From UBA11090 sp035560555 (GTDB taxonomy: Bacteria; Spirochaetota; Spirochaetia; Treponematales; Rectinemataceae), in NCBI GenBank assembly GCA_035560555.1, contig DATMZF010000025.1, positions 13,342-77,341 on the forward strand: a DNA stretch of 64,000 nucleotides, read 5' to 3'. Positions 17,061 through 24,593 of the stretch are shown here, piece by piece. Position 1 is the stretch's first letter. Each line of letters opens with the position of its first letter. Both the position numbers and the translations under genes were made by a program. The notes beneath the pieces are model-generated. The model saw only the letters and a list, made by a program, of their open reading frames with translations. It was not told where the DNA came from and ran no database searches.

Positions 17061-17108
17061 TTGTGCATACCTATGAACATATATCTCATCCATTAGCGTA
17101 TCTGTCAA
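17053..17108 (-). promoter_or_regulatory. Promoter and likely operator of the permease/AOR unit
   Basis: TTGACA (17108-17103), 17 bases, GATATA (17085-17080). Directly after the -10 box is an inverted repeat ATGTTCAT (17053-17060) / ATGAACAT (17073-17080), centres 20 bases apart. The same TGTTCA core occurs in the same place at the regulator promoter 3 kb away, which suggests a shared repressor. Confidence 0.65.
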
Positions 17109-17194
17109 GTTTTATTTCTGGCGAGGAAAGGGGATTGGGCAAGAATCGGTTTAGGCAGATCATTGTTTGATCTACTTCTTGATTTCCTTGTCGA

Positions 17195-17228
17195 GAAAAA
17201 AACAGGCTGCCCGCGCGGGCAGCCTGTT
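17195..17228 (-). terminator. Rho-independent terminator for the secreted-protein gene at 17252
   Basis: ACAGGCTGCCCGC and its exact complement form a 13-bp stem with no spacer, followed on the minus strand by a run of seven T. It ends transcription of the gene at 17252-17794. Confidence 0.9.
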
Positions 17229-17251
17229 GGGGATGACGTGAGGGTTGGGGT

Positions 17252-17794
17252 TTACTTGCCGTCCTTGTTATTGGAGTTTGAGCCGGCGCTGTCGTCGTTC
17301 TCGTCGTTTTTGTCGCCATCGCCTCTGTTTTTGCCGCCGGCTTTGTTTTCGCGCTCCTGTTTCATTTCCTTGAAGATATTCCCCTGGTGGTTGCCCCATT
17401 TCTGCTTGAAGGCGTGGAATTCGGGCGATCCGGGGGCTATGCCGATAGTCTGGGCGAGGATGCCCCAGCCATGGCCTTCGACTCCGTCGGCCATGAGGAT
17501 GGTTTCGGCGAGGGACTTTTCGGTGGCCTGGGAGATTTCCAGGGCGAGCCAGATTTCGCCGGGCGCGTAGCCTTGGGTGGAGAGGTCCTGGAGAACGACG
17601 AAGTCTACCTGGAATTCAACGCTGAGTCTGGCGAGCAAGGCTTCGAGGTCCTGTTCCCCCGCGTCGTTGACGAGCGTCAGTTCGTCGTCGAGATCGTCAT
17701 CCTCGCCTGTGGTCTGGGCCGACAGGCCCAGGGCGGCTATGAAGGAAAAGGCCATTATCGCCATCATGGCGATGATTTTTATGTTTTTACGCAT
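17252..17794 (-). CDS. Secreted protein of unknown function with acidic/Lys-Asn-rich tail
   Basis: 180 residues. N-terminal signal peptide (NIKIIAMMAIMAFSFIAALGLSAQ), a central helical part (LLARLSVEFQVDFVVLQDLSTQGYAPGEIWLALEIS) and a low-complexity end rich in Lys, Asn, Asp, Gly and Ser. Ribosome site GGAGGT precedes the ATG; a strong terminator follows. It is divergent from the ECF sigma gene, and its tail resembles that of the secreted protein at 19124 on the other side of the sigma cassette. Both may be targets or sensors of that regulator. I recognise no family. Confidence 0.6.
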   Translation of the reverse strand: MRKNIKIIAMMAIMAFSFIAALGLSAQTTGEDDDLDDELTLVNDAGEQDLEALLARLSVEFQVDFVVLQDLSTQGYAPGEIWLALEISQATEKSLAETILMADGVEGHGWGILAQTIGIAPGSPEFHAFKQKWGNHQGNIFKEMKQERENKAGGKNRGDGDKNDENDDSAGSNSNNKDGK

Positions 17795-17910
17795 CGAGTA
17801 CCTCCGTTGTTCTGTTTTGTGACTCTATTGGTGGATACGCGCGCCATTGAGGCGCGGTTGCAGGATTTGGTTCTGGCCGAATCGCCGAACGTTGGTTATA
17901 CTTTGTTACT

Positions 17911-18498
17911 ATGACCGGCGATGCGCGCAACGACGATGACGAGGTGGTGGCCAGAGTACTCTCGGGCGACCGGGAGGCTTACCGCTTCCTCGTGGATAGA
18001 TATGGCAACAGGGTCGTGGCATTTTGTCGTTCCAGGATGAAGTCGGACGAGGACGCGCGGGACGCGGCGCAGGATGTTTTCGTGAGGGCTTTCGGTTCCC
18101 TGGCTTCGTTCAGGCAGGGGGAGAGTTTCCCCGCATGGCTTTTCGCGATAGCGGGAAACCATGTGCGGACGAGATTCCGTCTTTTTTCCTCGGAGCGGCG
18201 CAAGACGGAGGCCGCGGGCATCGTGGCGGCGACGGCGGCTCCCACCGATCCAACCGAGGATGTGGAGCGGACGTTGAATGGGGAGCTGCTCCGGCGCGCG
18301 GTTTCCGCTTTGCCGGTCGAGCTGCGTTGGCCGGTGGAGTTTTATTATTTCGCCGAGTTGTCGGTGGCGGAAACCGCGCGCGTCCTGGGCCTTGGCGAAG
18401 AGGCGGTGAAGACGAGGCTGTTCAGGGCGCGCAAGGCTCTTCGCCATTTGTTGGAAGGCAAGCAACCAAAAAGTGGTTCGCGAGGTATAACTCTATGA
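17911..18498 (+). CDS. ECF-type RNA polymerase sigma factor
   Basis: 195 residues with the sigma-2 region (FLVDRYGNRVVAFCRSRMKSDEDARDAAQDVFVRAFGSL, FRQGESFPAWLFAIAGNHVRTRFR) and sigma-4 region (ELRWPVEFYYFAELSVAETARVLGLGEEAVKTRLFRARKALR) and no sigma-3, as in ECF factors. A TATACT box ends only eight bases before the ATG (17897-17902), so the message may have almost no leader; I see no clear -35. The stop overlaps the start of the anti-sigma gene (ATGA), the usual coupling for such pairs. Confidence 0.9.
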   Translation: MTGDARNDDDEVVARVLSGDREAYRFLVDRYGNRVVAFCRSRMKSDEDARDAAQDVFVRAFGSLASFRQGESFPAWLFAIAGNHVRTRFRLFSSERRKTEAAGIVAATAAPTDPTEDVERTLNGELLRRAVSALPVELRWPVEFYYFAELSVAETARVLGLGEEAVKTRLFRARKALRHLLEGKQPKSGSRGITL

Positions 18499-19118
18499 TG
18501 AACTGTTCCAAAGCACATTTATTCGTCGAAGCGTGGGAAGAAGGCGGAAAGACGCTCGACGATCCGGAAGAATTCCGGGCACATCTCGAAAGTTGTCCGG
18601 ATTGCGCGGAGTGCTACGACTCGCTCCTGCCCTTGATAGAGAGGGACTGTGGGGCGGAGCGATCCGGCGAGGTTCATCGCGCGGCCAGCTGCCTGGAGCC
18701 TGCCGCCGCCGGTCTGTCGGACGAGGTGCTGAAAGCTATCGGCAGTCCAAGGCGCCATGTGCTCGTCCTGAAGCCGGTGCTCGCCTTCGCGGCGGCGGCC
18801 ATTTTCGTCGTCGGCCTGGGGTTGGGCATCTTTTTCACGAGAATGGACAGGGACACCGTCACGGTGAGCTTCGTGCTCGATGCCCCCAACGCCAGTTCGG
18901 TGTATCTGGCCGGCGACTTCAACTCCTGGAGCGGCGAGGGGTATCAACTCCACCGCACCGGATCCGGCGGCAAGTGGGAAATCAGCGTGCCTCTCAAGAA
19001 GGGCAAGGTCTATGTCTACAACTTCATTCTCGATGGCACCACCTGGATCGCCGATCCGGAAGTTCCCACGAAGATCGATGATGGATTCGGAGGCTCGGGG
19101 AGTCTCCTGAGGTTATAA
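18495..19118 (+). CDS. ZAS-type anti-sigma factor with periplasmic glycogen-binding-like (CBM48/AMPK) domain
   Basis: 207 residues. The cytoplasmic part has the zinc anti-sigma motif His30-x3-Cys34-x2-Cys37; one transmembrane helix spans about 89-114; and the outer part (122-205) has the AMPK/CBM48 Ig-like pattern (SVYLAGDFNSW...LHRTGSGGKWEISVPLKKGKVYVYNFILDGTTWIADPE). Known ZAS proteins hold their sigma factor until a signal on the outer domain is relayed or cleaved. A sugar-binding-like module in that place suggests sensing of an alpha-glucan or of an envelope partner. Its start overlaps the sigma stop; the next gene follows after five bases. Confidence 0.8.
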   Translation: MMNCSKAHLFVEAWEEGGKTLDDPEEFRAHLESCPDCAECYDSLLPLIERDCGAERSGEVHRAASCLEPAAAGLSDEVLKAIGSPRRHVLVLKPVLAFAAAAIFVVGLGLGIFFTRMDRDTVTVSFVLDAPNASSVYLAGDFNSWSGEGYQLHRTGSGGKWEISVPLKKGKVYVYNFILDGTTWIADPEVPTKIDDGFGGSGSLLRL

Positions 19119-19123
19119 AAAGT

Positions 19124-19900
19124 ATGAAGAAGCTGGGACTTCACGGAACGCTCCAGATTGGTCTCGCGCTCCTCCTCGTCGCCTTGTTTCCCGCCGACAT
19201 CGCGGCCCAGGATTTGAAGGCCTGGTTCGCGAAGCCGGCCAATCAGGCCGCCTACGGCGCCATCGCCACCGAAGCCCAGATTCTGGCCGAGGCCATTAAA
19301 AAAGCCTCGCTTTCCGACTCCCTCATCGCGACGAGACTCGAGGAAGCGGCCAAGAAACGCATTCCGGCGACGGTTCTCATCGCCACCCTAAAGGAAGATA
19401 CGGCGCGTTATCTCATCGTTTCCGACGCTCTGCGACTCCGGGACCTTCAGCCCAAAAACGAAAAACAGGCGACCGCCATGGTCGAGCAAATAGCCCTGCT
19501 TCTCAGGGCCGGCATCGAAAGGAATGAACTGGGGGCCGCGCTGGACGCGGCGGTGTCCAAATTGGGTAAGGTCGCGGGCGGCAAGCCCGCCGTTTCGAGG
19601 GCCATAGCCGCGCTGTCGGTTGTCGCCAACGCGAGAGCCGAGTACGTCATGAGCGAGGAGGAGAGCCTTCTGCTCGTCATCACGCTCGTGGAGAGCGATT
19701 TGTCCGATAAAAAGATGGACTCCGTGCTCGCCTTCATCAAGAACGTGATCGCGAAGGGGGGGTCGGTGAGCGATGCCCTGGACGCGATCGTCGAGCAGGA
19801 GCTCAAAAAGAAGGCCGCAGACGCCAAGGCTAAGGCCAAGTCGGAAGAAAAGTCCAAGATCAAGGAAAATCAGGGCAATTCGGGCAAGAGCGGAAAGTAG
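19124..19900 (+). CDS. Secreted helical protein of unknown function, third gene of the sigma cassette
   Basis: 258 residues with a signal peptide (LGLHGTLQIGLALLLVALFPADIAAQ). The mature part is nearly all predicted helix with Ala/Leu/Lys-rich repeats of about 40 residues (LAEAIKKASLSDSLIATRLEEAAKKRIPATVLI; LLLRAGIERNELGAALDAAV; VLAFIKNVIAKGGSVSDALDAIV), and it ends in a Lys/Ser/Gly tail. It begins five bases after the anti-sigma gene, so it is translated with it. The repeated helical units hint at a scaffold or binding protein; I recognise no family. A role as output or signal partner of the sigma/anti-sigma pair is inference. Confidence 0.6.
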   Translation: MKKLGLHGTLQIGLALLLVALFPADIAAQDLKAWFAKPANQAAYGAIATEAQILAEAIKKASLSDSLIATRLEEAAKKRIPATVLIATLKEDTARYLIVSDALRLRDLQPKNEKQATAMVEQIALLLRAGIERNELGAALDAAVSKLGKVAGGKPAVSRAIAALSVVANARAEYVMSEEESLLLVITLVESDLSDKKMDSVLAFIKNVIAKGGSVSDALDAIVEQELKKKAADAKAKAKSEEKSKIKENQGNSGKSGK

Positions 19901-19950
19901 GATAAAAGCGCTCGCCTCGCGATAGAGATGTCGCCGTATTTGCGATCTAG

Positions 19951-19979
19951 TTGAACAACCGCAACCAATGCGCTATACT
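19951..19979 (+). promoter_or_regulatory. Promoter of the RhlE-like helicase gene
   Basis: TTGAAC (19951-19956), 17 bases, TATACT (19974-19979). It would start a transcript near 19986, about 140 bases before the start codon, leaving a long untranslated leader. Confidence 0.65.
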
Positions 19980-20128
19980 GCAGTAAATTCACCGATTGGC
20001 GTCGCATGAATCGTTTATACCATGTATAATTCGAACGCCATCGTTTTGAGCTCGCTTCGGCCATCCGGTATGGCTCCGACCTTGATTGACCAGGTTCATG
20101 CTGTTCAAGCAAAACTATAGGATTCTCA

Positions 20129-21250
20129 TTGAATTTCTCATCGTTCTCATTCGACCCCACTATCGCGTCCAACATAGCCCAAGCCGGCTATGAAACCCCG
20201 ACCCCCATCCAGGAAAAGACGATTCCCGCCATTCTCGAGGGCAAGGACGTTCTCGGTCTGGCGCAGACCGGCACGGGCAAGACGGCGGCTTTCGCCCTTC
20301 CCATTCTCCAGCGCCTCATGGGCGGGGAGCGTTGTCTCCGCCGCGTTCTCATCATTTCCCCAACCAGGGAACTTGCCCAACAAACCCATACGACATTCGA
20401 AACGTTAGGCAAGGGCACGGGCTTCAGGAGCATGAGTATTTACGGCGGCGTGACGGCTAAATCGCAGATAAAAACGCTCAAAAACATCATGCCGGAAATC
20501 GTCGTCGCCTGCCCCGGCCGTCTTCTGGACCTCATGGGTCAGGGTTTCGTGGATCTGCGCTCGATCGAGATTCTCGTACTGGACGAGGCCGACCAGATGT
20601 TCGACATGGGCTTCTTGCCTTCGATCAAGAAGATCATCCAGGCCCTGCCCAGGAACCATCAGACCTTGCTCTTCTCCGCGACGCTTCCTTCGGAGATAAG
20701 GACGCTGGCCAAGCAGTTCCAGCGCGATCCTGTGCGAGTGGAGATCGGCAATTCCAAGCCGGTCGAGACGGTGAGCCACTATATCAGCCCGGTGAGCCAG
20801 GCCGACAAGTACGAGGCGTTGCGATCGGTGCTGTCCACGGGGACCACGGGCCAGACCCTCATCTTCACGAGGACGAAGCATAGGGCGAAGAAGCTGGCTT
20901 TGCAGCTGACGAGCGCCGGCTACGGCGCCACGTCGATCCAGGGGAATCTTTCCCAGGGGCAGAGGGAAAAGGCCATGTCCAGTTTCCGCTCGGGCAGGGC
21001 CAAGATCATGGTGGCCACCGATATCGCGGCGCGCGGCATCGATATTTCCCAGATTTCCCAGGTCATCAATTTCGATATTCCCGACACTCCCGAGGCCTAC
21101 ACCCACAGGATCGGCAGGACGGGCCGCATGCTGCACAAGGGCGTGGCGCTGACCTTCGTCACTCCCGAGGACAAGCAGATTCTGCGCTCGATCGAGCGCT
21201 TCATCGGCGCCCCGATCGCGCAGATGGCCATAGCCAGGCTGGCGATCTAG
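20129..21250 (+). CDS. DEAD-box RNA helicase, RhlE-like
   Basis: 373 residues with the full helicase core: Q motif (YETPTPIQEKTIPAIL), AQTGTGKT, PTRELAQQ, DEAD, SAT, ARGIDI and HRIGRTGR. It lacks the basic C-terminal tail usual in RhlE and CsdA, so it is close to a minimal core. It unwinds RNA duplexes in ribosome assembly or mRNA turnover. The start is TTG 20129 with AGGA upstream; no earlier in-frame start matches the conserved F-x-x-F opening. The long leader and solitary setting fit temperature or structure-dependent control seen for other bacterial DEAD-box genes. A terminator follows. Confidence 0.9.
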   Translation: MNFSSFSFDPTIASNIAQAGYETPTPIQEKTIPAILEGKDVLGLAQTGTGKTAAFALPILQRLMGGERCLRRVLIISPTRELAQQTHTTFETLGKGTGFRSMSIYGGVTAKSQIKTLKNIMPEIVVACPGRLLDLMGQGFVDLRSIEILVLDEADQMFDMGFLPSIKKIIQALPRNHQTLLFSATLPSEIRTLAKQFQRDPVRVEIGNSKPVETVSHYISPVSQADKYEALRSVLSTGTTGQTLIFTRTKHRAKKLALQLTSAGYGATSIQGNLSQGQREKAMSSFRSGRAKIMVATDIAARGIDISQISQVINFDIPDTPEAYTHRIGRTGRMLHKGVALTFVTPEDKQILRSIERFIGAPIAQMAIARLAI

Positions 21251-21270
21251 CTCGCTTCATTGTGACGATA

Positions 21271-21313
21271 AAGGGCTTCCCTGGCGCCATCGGCGCGAGG
21301 AAGCCCTTTTTTA
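21271..21313 (+). terminator. Rho-independent terminator of the helicase gene
   Basis: AAGGGCTTCC pairs with GGAAGCCCTT around a GC-rich inner stem (GGCGCC/GGCGCG), followed by a T run. Confidence 0.88.
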
Positions 21314-21351
21314 TTTGTGCTTTCCATAGAAGGCTCTTATATCGCCCATCC

Positions 21352-21380
21352 TTTACGGTCAACTCTTCCACGCTTATACT
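21352..21380 (+). promoter_or_regulatory. Promoter of the creatininase-family gene
   Basis: TTTACG (21352-21357), 17 bases, TATACT (21375-21380), giving a leader of about 30 bases before the ATG at 21417. Confidence 0.5.
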
Positions 21381-21416
21381 ATGTGTTCTTCCATATAATA
21401 TAAGCGGGAGGCTTTA

Positions 21417-22148
21417 ATGTTCGCTGTAAATCTCACTTCCAAACGCTACGCGGAATTAGCGGGTAAAATCGACACGGTCATCATACCCACCGGCAGCTTC
21501 GAGGCTCATGGGATGCACTGTCCCCTCGGCACCGACATCCTGATTCCGGAGCGAATGTGCCGCGACCTGGAAGCGGCTTCCGGAGACGAATTCCTCATCG
21601 CCCCGACGGTCAACTACGGCTATACGCCGACCCTCGCCGGTTTCCCCGGCACGGTCACCATTCCCGCCGAAACACTCATTTCCCTGTATGCGGAGATCGG
21701 TTCCTGTTTCGTGCGTTGGGGAGCGAAGAACATCGTTTTCATGAACGGGCACGGCGGCAACATCCCCGCCCTCACCCTCGCCTGCGACGCGATCGCCAAG
21801 GCGGGCGGGACGGCCATGACCATCAGCTGGTGGGCGACGTATTCAGCCGACATACTGAAGATTTGCGATACGCAGGGACACGCCGGCGAGGACGAGACGT
21901 CGGCTGTCCTGGCGATCGATACTTCCCTCGTGGACGACTCGGCGCGCAGCGTTCACATGAGGAAAGTTTTCTGCACGCCGCTTTCCGGCCCCACACAGAC
22001 CGAGGCGCGCTACCCGAACGCGATGAGCGGCGATTCCACGACGGCGACTCGTGATAAGGGCGAAAGGCTCTACGCCATGATGCTCGAGAAGAACCTCGAC
22101 TTCATCGGAAGGCTGCGCCGGGGCGAGTTCACCGACCCGATTCTTTGA
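21417..22148 (+). CDS. Creatininase-family amidohydrolase
   Basis: 243 residues. Metal-binding motifs of the creatininase fold are present: Glu and His in GSFEAHGMHCPLGTD, NGHGGN, and HAGEDETS. Family members act on creatinine, formamide-type pyrimidine intermediates or mycofactocin precursors; which applies here is not visible. Ribosome site GGGAGG. It stands as a single gene, convergent with the kinase gene that ends seven bases further on. Confidence 0.85.
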   Translation: MFAVNLTSKRYAELAGKIDTVIIPTGSFEAHGMHCPLGTDILIPERMCRDLEAASGDEFLIAPTVNYGYTPTLAGFPGTVTIPAETLISLYAEIGSCFVRWGAKNIVFMNGHGGNIPALTLACDAIAKAGGTAMTISWWATYSADILKICDTQGHAGEDETSAVLAIDTSLVDDSARSVHMRKVFCTPLSGPTQTEARYPNAMSGDSTTATRDKGERLYAMMLEKNLDFIGRLRRGEFTDPIL

Positions 22149-22155
22149 GCGCGGT

Positions 22156-24549
22156 TTACGTCAAATCCGAAGGCTCCAGCGTGAAATAGAAACAAGCGCC
22201 CTTGTCGGGCTCCGCTTCGGGCCAGATACGTCCCCCATGCCTCGTCACTATCCGTTTGACCGTGACGAGGCCTATGCCCGTTCCCGAGTATTCCGTCATC
22301 GCGTGGAGGCGGTGGAAGGGCGTAAAGAGCTCTCCCGCGTAGGCCATGTCAAAGCCGACCCCGTTGTCCCTGACCCAGAACACCGTCACTTTCGCCTTGT
22401 CCCCCGCGTCGCGCGTAGAGCCCATCTCAATAAGCGGCGAGGCCATCTTGGCGCTGTATTTGATCGCGTTGCCCAGAAGATTCCGCAGGAGTATCTCGAT
22501 CAGGGCGGGATCGGCGAAGCTTTTCATCCCGGCCTGGATCTTTATCCGCGGCGGGGCGGTCGGCCTTCCATCCGGGTTCTCGAGCAGCTGGGCTGCTATA
22601 GTCTCAGCCATTTCGCTTATGTCCATTTCCTTTCTGACGAGGAGAGCCCGCGTCACGCGGGAGAGGCTCAGGAGATCCTCGATGAGCTGTCCCATTCTCG
22701 TGGAAGCATCCCTGATTCGCCGCAGATAGTCCTTGCCTTTATCGTCGAGCGCTTGTCCATATTGATCGGAAAGAATGGCGCTAAAGCCCTCCATCGCGCG
22801 CAAGGGCGCCCGGAGATCGTGGGAAACCGCGTATGAAAAAGCTTCCAGCTCTTTCAGGGAGGCCTCCAGCTCGACGGTTCTCTCTGAAACGCGCCGCTCC
22901 AGGTCCAGGTTCAGTTTCTTCACTTCCGCCTCGGCCTTGGTCCGTTCGGCGATTTCCCGCGTCAATTGCCGCGTACTCTGGATCACTCGTTTCCTCAGCG
23001 TCCAGGACCAGAGCAGCGCGAATATCAGAAGTAAAACCGCCAATAGAACGGTGTACTGGAGAACTATGAGAAAATTCGCGCCGTTTTTCTCGTAGGGCCC
23101 GAGCCATTTTTCCTCGATGCGGCGATATTCCCCGGTGGCGATGACGGCGGCGAGTCCCTGCGAAAACTGCGCCTGAAGCACTCCATTCGCGCTGGGAACC
23201 GCGTAGCAATACTCGGCGGCGAGAATGGGCATCCCGGAAAGCCTGATGTTTCGAAGCTTATTGGCCTTGATGAAGTAGAGGGCCGGTATTTTCGCCACTA
23301 GGGCATAATCACATTCACCCGCGGCTACCATGCGCAAGGCCTCTTCCTGCGTGGCGACCCGGACAAGGTTTTCGCCCAGGCCCGCGCCTGTGGCAAGGTC
23401 GTCCATGACATCACCCCTCATCACGACGACGGGTTTCCCCTTCAGCCACCGCAGGGATTCGGGAATCGGCGCGCCTGTCCTCCAGGCTATGACATGGTTC
23501 ACCACGGCGTGAGCCGGGGAAAATCCATAAACCTTGTCGCGTTCGGCCGAATAGAACATCCCCTGTACCGCGTTGATGGAACCGTCGCTCAAGCCTTTCC
23601 GGATCTCGTCCCAAGGGCCTAAGCGTATCTCAACCTCCATTCCCGATTGGGCGGCGATGGCGCGGGTGAGGTCGATGTTGTAGCCAGCGGGCTGTCCATT
23701 CTTGTCCAGGAATTCGTAGGGAGGATAGTCGTTGTCGCCTCCCACGATGATCCGGCTCTTCGCCCGCCCCAATGCTTCAATTTCGGAAAACCAAGTCGAA
23801 TAAAGTCTCCTGAAGGTTCCGTCCGAAACAACCAATGAGAGCCCTTCGTTCAGGGTGGCCAGCAATTCGGTGTTCCCCTTGCTAGTGGCAAAGCAGAAGG
23901 TCTGTTTGAAGTCCTCGAGCGGCGGGCCTACGGCACGAAGGTTGGCGATGCCGTTGTTCTTGATGATCTGCATGGCCAGAAGCTTCTGGATGACCACCGC
24001 GTCGTAGCGGCCGCTGGAAAGGTCGCGAATCGCCGTATCGAAGGAATCGAGGGCTATGATGTCGGCGCCGAGATTCGCGCGCATGAGGTACTCTTCGGCG
24101 TTGTCGCCTCTCAGCACGGCGACTTTTTTCCCTGCCAGGTCGGCGGGCGCCAGGATATCCGTGGTATCGTCGCGCACGACGATCGTCCCGTGCATGACGA
24201 GGTAGGGGAAGGTAAAATCGAAGATCGCTTCCCGTTCGGGGGTCCGGCCGACGAGGGGAAGGACTTCTATCCGCCCTTCGACAAGGTCGCGCTTGATGTC
24301 CTTCCAGGCTCCTGTCTTGAAGACGACTTCCTTGCCCATAGCTTTCAGGGCCTCGCGCAGGAGTTCGACGGAAAATCCGGTGACCGAGTTGTCGGGGTTG
24401 ACGACGCAGTAAGGCGGGTAGTCGTATTCACAACCCGAAAGTATGGGAGCGCGAGCTTTCTGGGCGCCGAGCGTGCCTGAAAGGGTTATGACGACGCCGA
24501 GGAACAGCGCCAGGAGGGCGCGAAACCAAGCGGGATTCCTCATCTTCAT
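22156..24549 (-). CDS. Sensor histidine kinase with two periplasmic SBP_bac_3 domains
   Basis: 797 residues: signal/transmembrane segment, two tandem amino-acid-binding-type domains (about 36-265, opening CEYDYPPYCVVNPDNSVTGFSVELL; and 268-500, opening GGDNDYPPYEFLDKNGQPAGYNIDL), a transmembrane helix near 508-530, coiled coil, HisKA with the phospho-acceptor His577 (SHDLRAP) and HATPase with N, G1 and G2 boxes (NLLGNAIKYS, DNGVGFD, GTGIGL). It senses a small solute outside the cell and phosphorylates an unknown response regulator; none is adjacent. It starts 44 bases after the M19 dipeptidase gene on the same strand, so it may be expressed with the peptide operon and sense its products. Confidence 0.88.
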   Translation of the reverse strand: MKMRNPAWFRALLALFLGVVITLSGTLGAQKARAPILSGCEYDYPPYCVVNPDNSVTGFSVELLREALKAMGKEVVFKTGAWKDIKRDLVEGRIEVLPLVGRTPEREAIFDFTFPYLVMHGTIVVRDDTTDILAPADLAGKKVAVLRGDNAEEYLMRANLGADIIALDSFDTAIRDLSSGRYDAVVIQKLLAMQIIKNNGIANLRAVGPPLEDFKQTFCFATSKGNTELLATLNEGLSLVVSDGTFRRLYSTWFSEIEALGRAKSRIIVGGDNDYPPYEFLDKNGQPAGYNIDLTRAIAAQSGMEVEIRLGPWDEIRKGLSDGSINAVQGMFYSAERDKVYGFSPAHAVVNHVIAWRTGAPIPESLRWLKGKPVVVMRGDVMDDLATGAGLGENLVRVATQEEALRMVAAGECDYALVAKIPALYFIKANKLRNIRLSGMPILAAEYCYAVPSANGVLQAQFSQGLAAVIATGEYRRIEEKWLGPYEKNGANFLIVLQYTVLLAVLLLIFALLWSWTLRKRVIQSTRQLTREIAERTKAEAEVKKLNLDLERRVSERTVELEASLKELEAFSYAVSHDLRAPLRAMEGFSAILSDQYGQALDDKGKDYLRRIRDASTRMGQLIEDLLSLSRVTRALLVRKEMDISEMAETIAAQLLENPDGRPTAPPRIKIQAGMKSFADPALIEILLRNLLGNAIKYSAKMASPLIEMGSTRDAGDKAKVTVFWVRDNGVGFDMAYAGELFTPFHRLHAMTEYSGTGIGLVTVKRIVTRHGGRIWPEAEPDKGACFYFTLEPSDLT

Positions 24550-24593
24550 GAGATAATCCTAATGCATCCCGTTCCGTAAGTCGATGCTGGAAT

